A DNA stretch of 64,000 nucleotides, from the NCBI GenBank assembly GCA_963843465.1, contig CAWJKP010000001.1, positions 744,001-808,000 of the forward strand. Reading direction: 5' to 3'. The notes under the pieces were generated by a model. It ran no database searches. It saw nothing but the letters and a program-made list of their open reading frames with translations, and was not told the origin of the DNA. The translations under genes and the position numbers were made by a program. The stretch is from CAWJKP01 sp963843465. Its GTDB lineage: Bacteria; Planctomycetota; Planctomycetia; Pirellulales; Thermoguttaceae. Positions 18,634-28,735 of this stretch are shown here, piece by piece. The first letter of the stretch is position 1, and each line of letters begins with the position of its first letter.

Positions 18634-19626
18634 ATGCGATACGTGGCTGCGGCGGTGTTGCTGACATGTGGGCTGGCCGTGGGCGCCGGCAACCGGGCCT
18701 TTGCCGAGGAGCCGCCGTCGTTGGATGCGGTGAAATGGATGGGCCCGGGCACGTCCTACGCCAACCTGCGGGGAAAGTCCGCGTTGCTGTTGGTCTATGC
18801 CACCTGGTGCCCCATCTGCAACGGCTGGTCGGGAGAGATGCTCGGCCAGTTGAAGGAGGCCATCCAGGGGAAGCCGCTGGTGGTGCTGGCGATCTTCGCC
18901 GACCCGCGGAATCCGCCCAAGATCGACTACCTGGCCGAGCGGAAGTTCGTCGGCCCCAACATCCTCCACGGTTACGATCGTTCCATGCCCAAGCGGCTGG
19001 GTTTCGACAGCGAGCTTTGGAAGTTCGCCCTGATCGACTCCAAGGGACAACTGGTCAAGAAGGGCGAGGCCGGCAGCTTCTACAGCAACGAGAAGCCGCG
19101 CCAGTTCGTTCTGCCCAAGGAACTGGCCGGCAACAACGACCTGGGGGAGTTCAACGTCCTCAGCCCGGATCTTCCCGAGAGAGTTGCCGAAATCCTCTGG
19201 CCGCTGGAGCTCGGGACGGGGGCCTCCGAAGCCTCGCTGTTGAAGGCCCGCAAGCAGCTCGACGCCGAGAGCCAGGCCAAGTTCAACGCGGCGGTCCGCA
19301 GCTACTTGAAGCGGCAGGGCCGTCAGATCGAAGAGCTCTCCCAGGGCGAGCTCGACGAGCGGCTGGAAGCCTATGGGAAGGCGTCGGTCCTGGCGGCGGG
19401 CTTCAAGACCGCGGCGGAAGGCAAGAAGGCCCGGCAGTTGCTCAACGACTTCCTCTCTGATCCGCAGTTCAAGCGGGAGCTGGCGGCCAAGCAGTCGTAC
19501 GAGAAGTCGGTCCAGCAGGTCCAGGCTCAACCCAATCTGCGCAACAAGCTGATGCAGGCGGTCGCCAAGCGGTTCAAGGGCACCCACTACGGCGAATTGG
19601 CGGCCAAGGGGCTGGAGGAGAAGTGA
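18634..19626 (+). CDS. secreted thioredoxin-fold protein
   Basis: 330 aa with a signal peptide (MRYVAAAVLLTCGLAVGAGN...FAEE). Residues 35-160 form a thioredoxin-like domain with LLLVYATWCPICNGW, a CxxC redox pair (Cys-Pro-Ile-Cys). The C-terminal half is charged and helical (KARKQLDAESQAKF; KKARQLLNDFLSD), reminiscent of planctomycete proteins with a TlpA-like head and helical tail. It would act in thiol exchange outside the cytoplasm. AAGGAG seven to eight bases upstream fixes the ATG at 18634. Its 3' end overlaps the convergent CYTH gene by 53 bases. Confidence 0.8.
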   Translation: MRYVAAAVLLTCGLAVGAGNRAFAEEPPSLDAVKWMGPGTSYANLRGKSALLLVYATWCPICNGWSGEMLGQLKEAIQGKPLVVLAIFADPRNPPKIDYLAERKFVGPNILHGYDRSMPKRLGFDSELWKFALIDSKGQLVKKGEAGSFYSNEKPRQFVLPKELAGNNDLGEFNVLSPDLPERVAEILWPLELGTGASEASLLKARKQLDAESQAKFNAAVRSYLKRQGRQIEELSQGELDERLEAYGKASVLAAGFKTAAEGKKARQLLNDFLSDPQFKRELAAKQSYEKSVQQVQAQPNLRNKLMQAVAKRFKGTHYGELAAKGLEEK

Positions 19627-20275
19627 TCGCGTCCCCCTCTCCCTTCGGGAGAGGGCCGGAGTGAGGGGAATCTACGATGGACGAGCCATCCTCGCCGCCC
19701 CTGATCCTAATGCCTCTGCCTTCGGGAGAGGCGATCAGTAGCAACTCCAAGTAGCTCCGCCGCTCGCTGCCGGCAAGCCGCAACGCAGAGGCAAGTTGGA
19801 GAATCGACTCTTTGGCCGACTCGACGCCGTCGGCCGAGGCGATCAGCTCCAACTCCACAAAAGTGCCCAGCGAGTCCACCTCGTCCAGCGAGACCTCGAC
19901 CTTCTGTCCCTGCCAGGCGATCTCCGCCTTGCGGCGACGCTTGCGGATCTCCGCCACGGGGCGGAACCCCAGCGCTTCCAGCAGACGTCGCCCGTCGGCG
20001 TAGCCTTGCGGGCCGCCGGGTAGCGGCAGCTCGATCTCTTCGCGGGTTTTGGTGGTCTGGTCGATCTTCGGCCCCTTGTAGGTGACGTAGTTCGCCGTGC
20101 CGATCGTGCGGATCCGCAGGGCCTCGTCGGTGCGGGCGAAGTCCTTCGCCGGATGGGCAAAGTAAAGGTCCACCTCGAGCTGCCAAGCAGCAACGGCCGC
20201 CCCCAACTCGGCAAGCCGCTTCTGGACCGCGGCCATGTCCGGCACGGGAAACTTCTGTTCGACTTCGTAACGCAT
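19574..20275 (-). CDS. CYTH domain protein (class IV adenylate cyclase/ThTPase-like)
   Basis: About 233 aa; residues 1-175 are a CYTH domain. MRYEVEQKF has the E-x-E-x-K signature in the form EVEQK, then ALRIRTIG, YVTYKGPKID, TREEIEL, EIRKRRRKAEI and VEVSLDEVDSLGTFVELEL supply the alternating basic and acidic residues of the triphosphate tunnel. Members hydrolyse or cyclise triphosphates (CyaB, thiamine triphosphatase). The last 45 residues read through a hairpin-rich repeat at 19633-19667 into the end of the opposite gene, so the original stop has probably been lost or moved. Start at 20275 after GGAAAGGGTG. Confidence 0.85.
   Translation of the reverse strand: MRYEVEQKFPVPDMAAVQKRLAELGAAVAAWQLEVDLYFAHPAKDFARTDEALRIRTIGTANYVTYKGPKIDQTTKTREEIELPLPGGPQGYADGRRLLEALGFRPVAEIRKRRRKAEIAWQGQKVEVSLDEVDSLGTFVELELIASADGVESAKESILQLASALRLAGSERRSYLELLLIASPEGRGIRIRGGEDGSSIVDSPHSGPLPKGEGDAITSPPAPWPPIRRSGCP
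19633..19667. repeat. dispersed hairpin family M, copy 1
   Basis: CCCTCTCCCTTCGGGAGAGGG hairpin plus CCGGAGTGAGGGG. A relative lies at 30907-30953 in the opposite sense. It lies within the 3' coding end of the CYTH gene. Confidence 0.65.
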
Positions 20276-20365
20276 GGCGGCACCCTTTCCGCGGCTCACC
20301 CCCCATTGCACCTAAACCCGGAGGACTCCATTATAATGGAGACAAACCCTTGTGGAGCCCTGCGC

Positions 20366-21046
20366 ATGAGCGAACCTGAGCAACACGTGAACCAGCCGCC
20401 GACCCCTTCGCCCTCGACCGCCCCCAGCCGCGGCCTGTGGATCGTTCTGGTCTTGCTTGGCATCTTGGGCCTGGTGGCGGTGGTCCTGATCCTGATGACG
20501 CTTTGGCCCGCCCCCCCATTGGTAAGCCATCCGGCGGCGGGCAGCGGTTCTAGGGAAAGCCATCCGGCGGTGGGGAACCGGCTTTCGATCCTCGAATTGA
20601 AGCCGCTCACCGGCGACGCGGCGCCCGTGACCCTCGACGATCTCAAGGGAAAGGTGGTGCTGGTTGATTTTTGGGGGACCTGGTGCCCGCCGTGTCGGGC
20701 GGAGTTGCCCGATATTGCCGAGGTGGCCGACAAGTTTGCCAGCCAGCCCGGTTTCCGATTTCTTCCCATTTCCTGTGGACGGGATGGAAGCGAAGACATC
20801 GAGGAGCTACGCGGCCCGACCGAGGAAACTTTGCAGCAGCTCGGCCTTCACTTGGCCACCTACTGCGATCCGGCCTTCACGACCCGCAAGGCCTTCGACA
20901 AGGTGGGCCGGTTCGAGGGATACCCCACGACTTTTGTCATGGACCGGACGGGAGTGATCCGCTACGTCTGGGTCGGCTATTATCCGCAGGTCAGCCAACA
21001 GGTCGAAAGCGGGATCCGCGAGCTGCTGGGGCCTGTGAAGCAATGA
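20366..21046 (+). CDS. TlpA-like membrane-anchored thiol-disulfide oxidoreductase
   Basis: 226 aa. After a Pro/Ser-rich N terminus comes a single membrane anchor (LWIVLVLLGILGLVAVVLIL, about residues 26-50), then a thioredoxin fold with VVLVDFWGTWCPPCRAELP, the CPPC redox motif near residues 108-111, and the cis-Pro loop GYPTTFVMDRTG near 190-200. Located outside the cytoplasm, it would reduce or resolve protein disulfides. GGAG nine bases upstream supports the ATG at 20366 over one at 20336. The next gene begins at ATG 21043 overlapping this stop (ATGATG), so the two are coupled. Confidence 0.9.
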   Translation: MSEPEQHVNQPPTPSPSTAPSRGLWIVLVLLGILGLVAVVLILMTLWPAPPLVSHPAAGSGSRESHPAVGNRLSILELKPLTGDAAPVTLDDLKGKVVLVDFWGTWCPPCRAELPDIAEVADKFASQPGFRFLPISCGRDGSEDIEELRGPTEETLQQLGLHLATYCDPAFTTRKAFDKVGRFEGYPTTFVMDRTGVIRYVWVGYYPQVSQQVESGIRELLGPVKQ

Positions 21047-22824
21047 TGGCAACGATTTCCCAAGCGTTGGCGATTGCGATCGAACATCATCAAGCGGGCC
21101 GGCTGCAAGCTGCCGAGCAGATCTATCGGCAGATTCTCGCGGTCGAGCCAAGTCATGCCGATGCGTGGCATCTGTTGGGTATCGTCAACGGGCAGACCGG
21201 CAACCACCAACGTGCTGCCGAGTACATCGATCGCGCCCTCACCGTGAAACCTGACTGGGCCGAGGCACACTACAACCTGGGCGTTGCGTGGAAGGCCCAG
21301 GGGAAGCTGGAGGAAGCAGTCGCCAGCTACCGCCGGGCATTGGAACTGCAACCGGACTATGCCGAGGCACGCAATAACCTGGGCGTTGCGTTGAAGGCCC
21401 AGGGGAAGCCGGAGGAAGCGGTCGCCTGCTACCGCCGGGCATTGGAACTGAAACCGGACTATGCCGAGGTGCGCAACAACCTGGGCATTGCGTTGAAGGA
21501 CCAGGGGAAGCCGGAGGAAGCGGTCGCCTGCTACCGCCGCGCAGTGCAACTGCAGCCGGACTATGCCGAGGCATACAACAACCTGGGCGTGGCGTTGAGC
21601 GAGCAGGGGAAGCTGGACGAAGCGGTCGCCTGCTACCGCCGCGCAGTGCAACTGAAGCCGGACTTCGCCGAGGCACACAATAACCTGGGCGCCGCGTTGA
21701 GCGACCAAGGAAAGCTGGATGAAGCGGTCGCCTGCTGCCAACGAGCTCTGGAACTAAAGCCGGACTTTGCCAATGCCCACAATAACCTGGGCATGGCACG
21801 GAACGTCCAGGGGAAACTGGACGAAGCAGTCGCCTGCTGCCGACGAGCTTTGGAGCTGAAGCCGGACAATGCCTTGGCGCACAACAACCTGGGCCTTTCC
21901 TTGAAGGCCCAGGGCAAGCTGGACGAAGCGGTCGCCTGCTGCCGCCGCGCAGTGCAACTGAAGCCGGACTTCGCCGTGGCCTACAACAACCTGGGCGCCG
22001 CCTTGAACGACCAGGGGAAAGTGGACGAAACGGTCGCCAGCTACCGCCGGGCACTGGAGCTGAAGCCGGACTTTGCCGAGGCACACTACAACCTGGGCAT
22101 GGCATTGAACAGCCAGGGGAAGCTGGACCAAGCGGCTGCCTGCTACCGCCGGGTGATGGAACTGACGCCGGACAATGCGGCATCGCTTGGCTCTTTGGTT
22201 CATGTGCTTCAACATCTGTGCTGCTGGGATGACCTGAAAGTTCTTTCACAACGCCTGATCGAGGTCGTTGATAGAGGTGCCGATGGCGGCACGGCGCCTC
22301 CGGTGTCGCCGTTCACTTTCCTTGTCCTGCCGACGATCACTACGGCGGAGCAGCAACTGCGATGTGCGCGGCAGTGGGTGGATCGTCAACTGAAAGCGAT
22401 AAGCGGGCCCGGGCGCAGCTTGGCACGCGATCGAGCGTCGAATCCCAGGTCGAAAATCACCGTCGGGTATCTATCCGCCGACTTCCATTCTCATGCGACG
22501 GCCTATCTCATCGCCGAGTTGCTCGAGAAACACGACCGCGAGCGATTCGATCTCTTCGGCTACTCGTACGGACTCGACGACGGCAGCCCGATGAGGGGGC
22601 GGCTGATCAAGGCGCTTGATCGTTTTTCGGATCTCAGGGACGCGTCGTTTGTGGAATCGGCGCAGCGTATTGCCGCCGACGGGGTGGACATTCTGGTCGA
22701 TCTGAAGGGCTACACGCAGAACACCCGCACGCAGATCCTCGCGCTGCGCCGCGCCCGTCCAGGTAAGTTATCTCGGATATCCTGGCACGATGGGCGCCCC
22801 GTTCATGGATTACATCCTGGTTGA
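21043..22824 (+). CDS. TPR/SPINDLY O-GlcNAc transferase-like, N-terminal part (frameshifted)
   Basis: The first 390 residues are 11 consecutive 34-residue TPR units; nine of them (21259-22176) are nearly identical in the pattern NNLGxALxxQGKxxEAVACY. From residue 470 the SPINDLY/Glyco_transf_41 catalytic domain begins: KITVGYLSADFHSHATAYLI, and VDILVDLKGYTQNTRT. Family members transfer GlcNAc or another sugar from a nucleotide sugar to Ser/Thr. The expected continuation RPAPVQVSYLGYPGTMGAP is present but in the +1 frame from about 22750, so this frame stops early at 22824 in nonsense. The rest is in 22790-23572. The start overlaps the TlpA-like stop. Confidence 0.85.
   Translation: MMATISQALAIAIEHHQAGRLQAAEQIYRQILAVEPSHADAWHLLGIVNGQTGNHQRAAEYIDRALTVKPDWAEAHYNLGVAWKAQGKLEEAVASYRRALELQPDYAEARNNLGVALKAQGKPEEAVACYRRALELKPDYAEVRNNLGIALKDQGKPEEAVACYRRAVQLQPDYAEAYNNLGVALSEQGKLDEAVACYRRAVQLKPDFAEAHNNLGAALSDQGKLDEAVACCQRALELKPDFANAHNNLGMARNVQGKLDEAVACCRRALELKPDNALAHNNLGLSLKAQGKLDEAVACCRRAVQLKPDFAVAYNNLGAALNDQGKVDETVASYRRALELKPDFAEAHYNLGMALNSQGKLDQAAACYRRVMELTPDNAASLGSLVHVLQHLCCWDDLKVLSQRLIEVVDRGADGGTAPPVSPFTFLVLPTITTAEQQLRCARQWVDRQLKAISGPGRSLARDRASNPRSKITVGYLSADFHSHATAYLIAELLEKHDRERFDLFGYSYGLDDGSPMRGRLIKALDRFSDLRDASFVESAQRIAADGVDILVDLKGYTQNTRTQILALRRARPGKLSRISWHDGRPVHGLHPG
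21259..22176 (+). repeat. nine tandem 102-bp TPR-coding repeats
   Basis: Each unit encodes one 34-residue TPR with strong nucleotide identity between units (for example AAGCTGGACGAAGCGGTCGC recurs). Such arrays change copy number by recombination and are prone to assembly collapse. Confidence 0.85.
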
Positions 22825-23572
22825 CGATTTCGTCGTTCCGGCCGATCAGCAGCCGTTCTTCACGGAGAAACTGGTCCACTTGCCCTGGTGTTACCAGGTC
22901 AACGACAGCCAACGCGAGATCTCGCCGCATACTCCCTCGCGGGCCGAGTGCGGACTGCCGGAGAAGGGATTTGTCTTCTGCTCGTTCAACAGCAGCTACA
23001 AGATCACCGCCGAGATGTTCGACGTGTGGATGGGGCTGTTGAAGGCAGTTCCCCAGAGCGTGTTGTGGCTGTTGGAATGCAACGGTTTTGCGCCTGCCAA
23101 CCTGCGTCGGCAGGCGGAGTCGCGGGGGGTAGCGGCGCAGCGGCTGGTGTTTGCACCGCCTATTCCGCTGCCGGAGCATCTCGCACGGCATCGTGCGGCC
23201 GACTTGTTCCTCGACACTTTCCCCGTGAACGCCCACACCACGGCCAGCGACGCCCTCTGGGCGGGCTGCCCTCTGCTGACGATGGCCGGGGAGACCTTCA
23301 TTTCCCGAGTGGCCGGCAGCCTGCTGCGGGCCGTAGGCCTGCCGGAATTGATCACCAGGTCGCTGGAAGAGTATTACTCGCTGGCGCTGCGGCTGGCCAG
23401 TGATGCCGCTTACCTTGGCGAGTTACGGTCGCGGCTGGCGGCCAATCGCAGAACGTCCCCGCTTTTCGACGCCGGGCAGTTCGCGCGGAATCTTGAGAAA
23501 GCGTATCTTACCATGTGGGAGATCCACACCCGCGGCGAGCAGCCGCGGCCTTTCGCGGTGAGGGCGACGTGA
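22790..23572 (+). CDS. SPINDLY O-GlcNAc transferase-like, C-terminal catalytic part
   Basis: This frame carries the second half of the glycosyltransferase begun at 21043. In-frame codons extend upstream to about 22752 (APVQVSYLGYPGT). Then MGAPFMDYILVDDFVVP, FVFCSFNSSYKITAEMFDVW (nucleotide-sugar binding region) and DLFLDTFPVNAHTTASDALW, followed by GCPLLTMAGETFISRVAGSL, are all hallmarks of SPINDLY/OGT C-terminal domains. Restoring two bases (or removing one) near 22750 would give one protein of about 840 aa. The full set of catalytic motifs argues for a recent mutation or assembly error rather than an old pseudogene. Confidence 0.85.
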   Translation: MGAPFMDYILVDDFVVPADQQPFFTEKLVHLPWCYQVNDSQREISPHTPSRAECGLPEKGFVFCSFNSSYKITAEMFDVWMGLLKAVPQSVLWLLECNGFAPANLRRQAESRGVAAQRLVFAPPIPLPEHLARHRAADLFLDTFPVNAHTTASDALWAGCPLLTMAGETFISRVAGSLLRAVGLPELITRSLEEYYSLALRLASDAAYLGELRSRLAANRRTSPLFDAGQFARNLEKAYLTMWEIHTRGEQPRPFAVRAT

Positions 23573-23652
23573 AATTGGCCGGTGTACTGAACATGTCTGC
23601 CAGAATCGCCCGTAACATTCCGTGGTATGTATGACAAGGAAGCATCAGCGGC

Positions 23653-25452
23653 ATGGCTACCATACCGAAGCGAATGAGTTCGAGCAGAGCGCGGACGGTC
23701 ATCGAGACCTCCGCGTTCCCCTTTGAGCACCTGAGCGACATCGCCGAGCTTGAGAGCTGGCGCAAAGAGATCAACCGGCCCATCTACCACATCCATAAGT
23801 GGTGGGCGCAGCGCCTCGGCTCCGTGTTTCGCGCGATCCTGATCGCGGCCTTTTCGCCACCCGGCACCGACATCCTCGCGGCCTTCTACGCTCGACAACA
23901 GCGCTCGAAGCATGTCGTGTTCGATCCCTTCATGGGAAGCGGCACGACGGTTGGCGAGGCCATCAAGCTCGGCTACCGGGCAATCGGGCAGGACATCAAT
24001 CCGGTTAGCCACTTTCTCGTCAAGAACGCCCTGGCGGCACATTCCCGATCCGGGATTGTGAGCGAGTTCGCGGCGATGGAGGCAGACACCGCTCCCGTCA
24101 TTCAGCACTTCTACCAAACGCGGATGGGCACTGGCCTTTTCCCCGATGAGCTTACTGCCGACGTGCTTTACTACTTTTGGGTCAAGGTGCTCACCTGCCC
24201 CGCATGCGGACAAGACGTGGACCTGTTCAGCCGCTACATCTTCTCACAACACGCTTACCCCAAGAAATACCCCTCCTGCAAAGCGCTATGCCCCGCTTGC
24301 GGGGCGATCAACAAGGTCGCTTATGACGCGGAGAAGACCACCTGTGCTGAGTGCAAACTCGCGTTCAACCCACAAGCAGGCCCCGCACACGGTCAAATGG
24401 CTCGTTGTCAGAAATGCCGACATTCTTTCCTTATCGCCAAGACTGTGAAGGCCACGAAGCAGCCGCCCCGACATCGCATGTACGCCAAAATGGTGCTGCT
24501 TCACGACAGCGAGAAACAGTATCAGCGTATCACCCGGGAGGACATCGCCCTGTTCGACGAGGCCGAGCGCCAACTTCGAGAGAGGAAGGACGCCTACCCG
24601 GTCGTCCCCATCCAACCAGGGTACAACACCAATCAAGCGTTGGGCTACAACTACACTCACTGGCACTTGATGTTCAACGCCCGCCAGTTGCTCTGCTTGA
24701 GCATTCTTGTGGACCGCATCCGCAAGATCGAGGAGCCTCGGACTCGGGAGCTTTTCGCTTGCCTCCTGTCTGGTTGCCTTGAGTTCAACAATATGTTCGC
24801 CTCCTTCAAAGGCGAGGGCACCGGGGCCGTGCGGCACATGTTCTCCCACCACATCCTCAAGCCGGAGAGAACGCCGCTTGAGGCGAACCTCTGGGGCACG
24901 CCGAAGAGTTCCGGAGCGTTCTCGACGTTGTTTCAGAGCCGAATTCTCCGGGCGCTCGACTACCAGGAGTTCCCGTTCGAGGTCCGGCCCACGCAGACCA
25001 GTGGGCGCATCGTGGGCGAGAAGGTCCACGGCGCGTCTCAGCCCATCAAGGTCGATGTCGCGACCAACTACTGCGACTTCGCCAAGGGAAAGCGGGCCTA
25101 TCTGGCTTGCGGCAGCTCCTCGATGACCGATATTCCTGACAAGTCGGTTGAGGCGGTCGTCACCGACCCGCCCTTCTTCGACAACGTGCATTACTCACAG
25201 CTTGCGGACTTTTTCCACGTCTGGCAGCGGCATATCCTCGGCACGGACGGTGTTCGGGCGTGCGAAACCACCCGCTGCGCCGAGGAGGTTCAGCATCGGG
25301 ACGCCGACACCTTCGGGACCCGTCTAGGGGCCGTATGGAAGGAGTGCCACCGGGTTCTGCGGGACGACGCGCTGCTGATCTTCACCTACCACCATTCAAG
25401 GCCCGAGGGCTGGCGATCCGTGCTGCGCCACTCGCGGATGCCGGGTTCGTGA
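23653..25452 (+). CDS. DUF1156/Zn-ribbon adenine-specific DNA methyltransferase (frameshifted near 3' end)
   Basis: 599 aa in this frame. The DUF1156 N-terminal signature is INRPIYHIHKWWAQRLGSVF (about residues 40-59). SAM motif I is FDPFMGSGTT (about 94-103) and GQDINPVSHF follows; catalytic motif IV is TDPPFFDNVHYSQL near residue 503. Between them sits a zinc-ribbon insertion with CPAC, CPAC, CAEC and CQKC pairs (about 180-260). It would methylate adenine (or cytosine N4) in DNA. At about 25427 the frame breaks: GWRSVLR is followed here by a short false tail, while DAGFVIVAVHPIKAEM continues in another frame to 25808. The convergent neighbour is a PD-(D/E)XK protein. Confidence 0.85.
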   Translation: MATIPKRMSSSRARTVIETSAFPFEHLSDIAELESWRKEINRPIYHIHKWWAQRLGSVFRAILIAAFSPPGTDILAAFYARQQRSKHVVFDPFMGSGTTVGEAIKLGYRAIGQDINPVSHFLVKNALAAHSRSGIVSEFAAMEADTAPVIQHFYQTRMGTGLFPDELTADVLYYFWVKVLTCPACGQDVDLFSRYIFSQHAYPKKYPSCKALCPACGAINKVAYDAEKTTCAECKLAFNPQAGPAHGQMARCQKCRHSFLIAKTVKATKQPPRHRMYAKMVLLHDSEKQYQRITREDIALFDEAERQLRERKDAYPVVPIQPGYNTNQALGYNYTHWHLMFNARQLLCLSILVDRIRKIEEPRTRELFACLLSGCLEFNNMFASFKGEGTGAVRHMFSHHILKPERTPLEANLWGTPKSSGAFSTLFQSRILRALDYQEFPFEVRPTQTSGRIVGEKVHGASQPIKVDVATNYCDFAKGKRAYLACGSSSMTDIPDKSVEAVVTDPPFFDNVHYSQLADFFHVWQRHILGTDGVRACETTRCAEEVQHRDADTFGTRLGAVWKECHRVLRDDALLIFTYHHSRPEGWRSVLRHSRMPGS

Positions 25453-25808
25453 TCGTCGCGGTCCACCCGATCAAGGCCGAAATGTCCGTGGCGGCTCCGA
25501 AGACCCAGGCCAAAGAGCCTATCGACTACGACATCATCATCGTCTGTCGTAAACAGGGGAACCATGACGCTCTGCTGCCTGTGGACTTCAAGTCGGTCTT
25601 GAAGCAGGCGACCAAGGACGCCTTGGCGCAGGTGGCCCGGCTCCGGACTTGCAAGAGGCCGATGAGCAGAAACGATGCCCGCGTGATCTTGATGTCGCAG
25701 GTGCTCCTGCACTTGTCCAACCAGCCGGTCACGTCCGGCGATCCCATCAGGGAGCACGAGGCGGAACTGGAGCGAGCTATCGACGCGGTTTACGCAGGGG
25801 CCGGCTAG
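25427..25808 (+). CDS. DNA methyltransferase, C-terminal part after frameshift
   Basis: In-frame continuation of the methyltransferase: DAGFVIVAVHPIKAEMSVA, then a YDIIIVCRKQ strand and a helical tail (EHEAELERAIDAVYAGAG). The YDIIIVCRK element is the usual last strand of DUF1156 methylases. No own start codon with a ribosome binding site is apparent (GTG at 25448 lies inside the domain), so it is not an independent gene. A single missing base near 25427 explains the split. Its stop lies 32 bases inside the convergent endonuclease-like gene. Confidence 0.75.
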
Positions 25809-26604
25809 CTCTCCTCTCGCCGTCCTCTTCTCCTGGGTCCGCGTCGGCGCTGGTCGGCGTCACTGGCTGTTGCTTCATCACGACCTTGCTTTGCGGGGCG
25901 CTCTTGAGGCGGTAGGCGCGGAAGCCGTGGACGGTCCCGGCGGTCGGGTTGTCATCTTCGGACGTGGTAAGATCGTTCGTCTTCAAGTCGAAGGTGTACT
26001 TCGTGACCGCCTTCTGCGTCTCGATGCGCTCGATCTCGCCGACCAGCCGGAAGCGAGCGTCGACCTTCTCGTCGGCCAGAAGGATGAGCGTCACCTGCCG
26101 GTCGATGCCATCTAGCAGGCCGAACGGAGTCGGGGCGACGTACATCTTACGGTCCCTGACGAGGATGTCCCCGTAGCTGCCGAAGCCCCGGAAGCTTCTG
26201 TTCTTGTGGATGTAGTCTTGGCGAGCGTTCAGGAAGTTCCCGTGGCAGATGACCAGATCGAGTACGGGGTAGGTGCTCTCCTTGCTCTTAGGATACCGCC
26301 CGAACACGTAGTAGATCGCGCGGCCGTTGTGAAAGCCCGTGCAGACCTGGCTGTTGCAGTCGAAGTCAGCGACGCGGCCCGGAAACTCCAGCCCCTTCAG
26401 TTCAAAGCCGATCGTGGAGGCGACCAGCCGAAAATCGGGGTACGTGTTTCGGCGGGGCGGGTCGTAGTTCAAGTTGAGCGCGGCGAGCCTGCCGGTGAAC
26501 CAGTTCTGGAAGTGAAACTCCTTGTCCGAGCGGCTGGACCGCTGGATAAGGACGCTTTCGACGACGGCCTTGTTGCACTCGGTGAAAAGATCCAGAACCG
26601 ACAT
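25777..26604 (-). CDS. PD-(D/E)XK nuclease-like protein, probable restriction endonuclease
   Basis: 275 aa, no named family recognised. A helix with KEFHFQNWFTGRL (residues 29-41) precedes YPDFRL (55-60) and, ten residues on, GFELKG (66-71). P56-D57...E68-L-K70 fits the PD-(D/E)XK catalytic core, and the preceding acidic/FQNW helix is often seen in type II restriction enzymes. The tail is basic (RRASRPLRKPRR). It converges on, and overlaps by 32 bases, a DNA methyltransferase gene, the classical arrangement of a restriction-modification pair. Cleavage activity and specificity are inference. Alternatives: a nickase or a Mrr-like enzyme. Confidence 0.65.
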   Translation of the reverse strand: MSVLDLFTECNKAVVESVLIQRSSRSDKEFHFQNWFTGRLAALNLNYDPPRRNTYPDFRLVASTIGFELKGLEFPGRVADFDCNSQVCTGFHNGRAIYYVFGRYPKSKESTYPVLDLVICHGNFLNARQDYIHKNRSFRGFGSYGDILVRDRKMYVAPTPFGLLDGIDRQVTLILLADEKVDARFRLVGEIERIETQKAVTKYTFDLKTNDLTTSEDDNPTAGTVHGFRAYRLKSAPQSKVVMKQQPVTPTSADADPGEEDGERRASRPLRKPRR

Positions 26605-26665
26605 GCTCGCACCCTACCTGAACAGGGTCATTGGGGACACCCCGCGTGTTTCCAGCGGCGGCTGC

Positions 26666-28621
<1,956 letters not shown>

Positions 28622-28735
28622 GGTCGTTCGCTCTCCGCCAGTTCCGCTGTCAGCGCAGGGATACCCTTCCTGCTACCTTCAAGTATAAGGCGCCGAAGCG
28701 GCCCCGTAAGGGCGGGAAACGCCGGATCGAGACGA

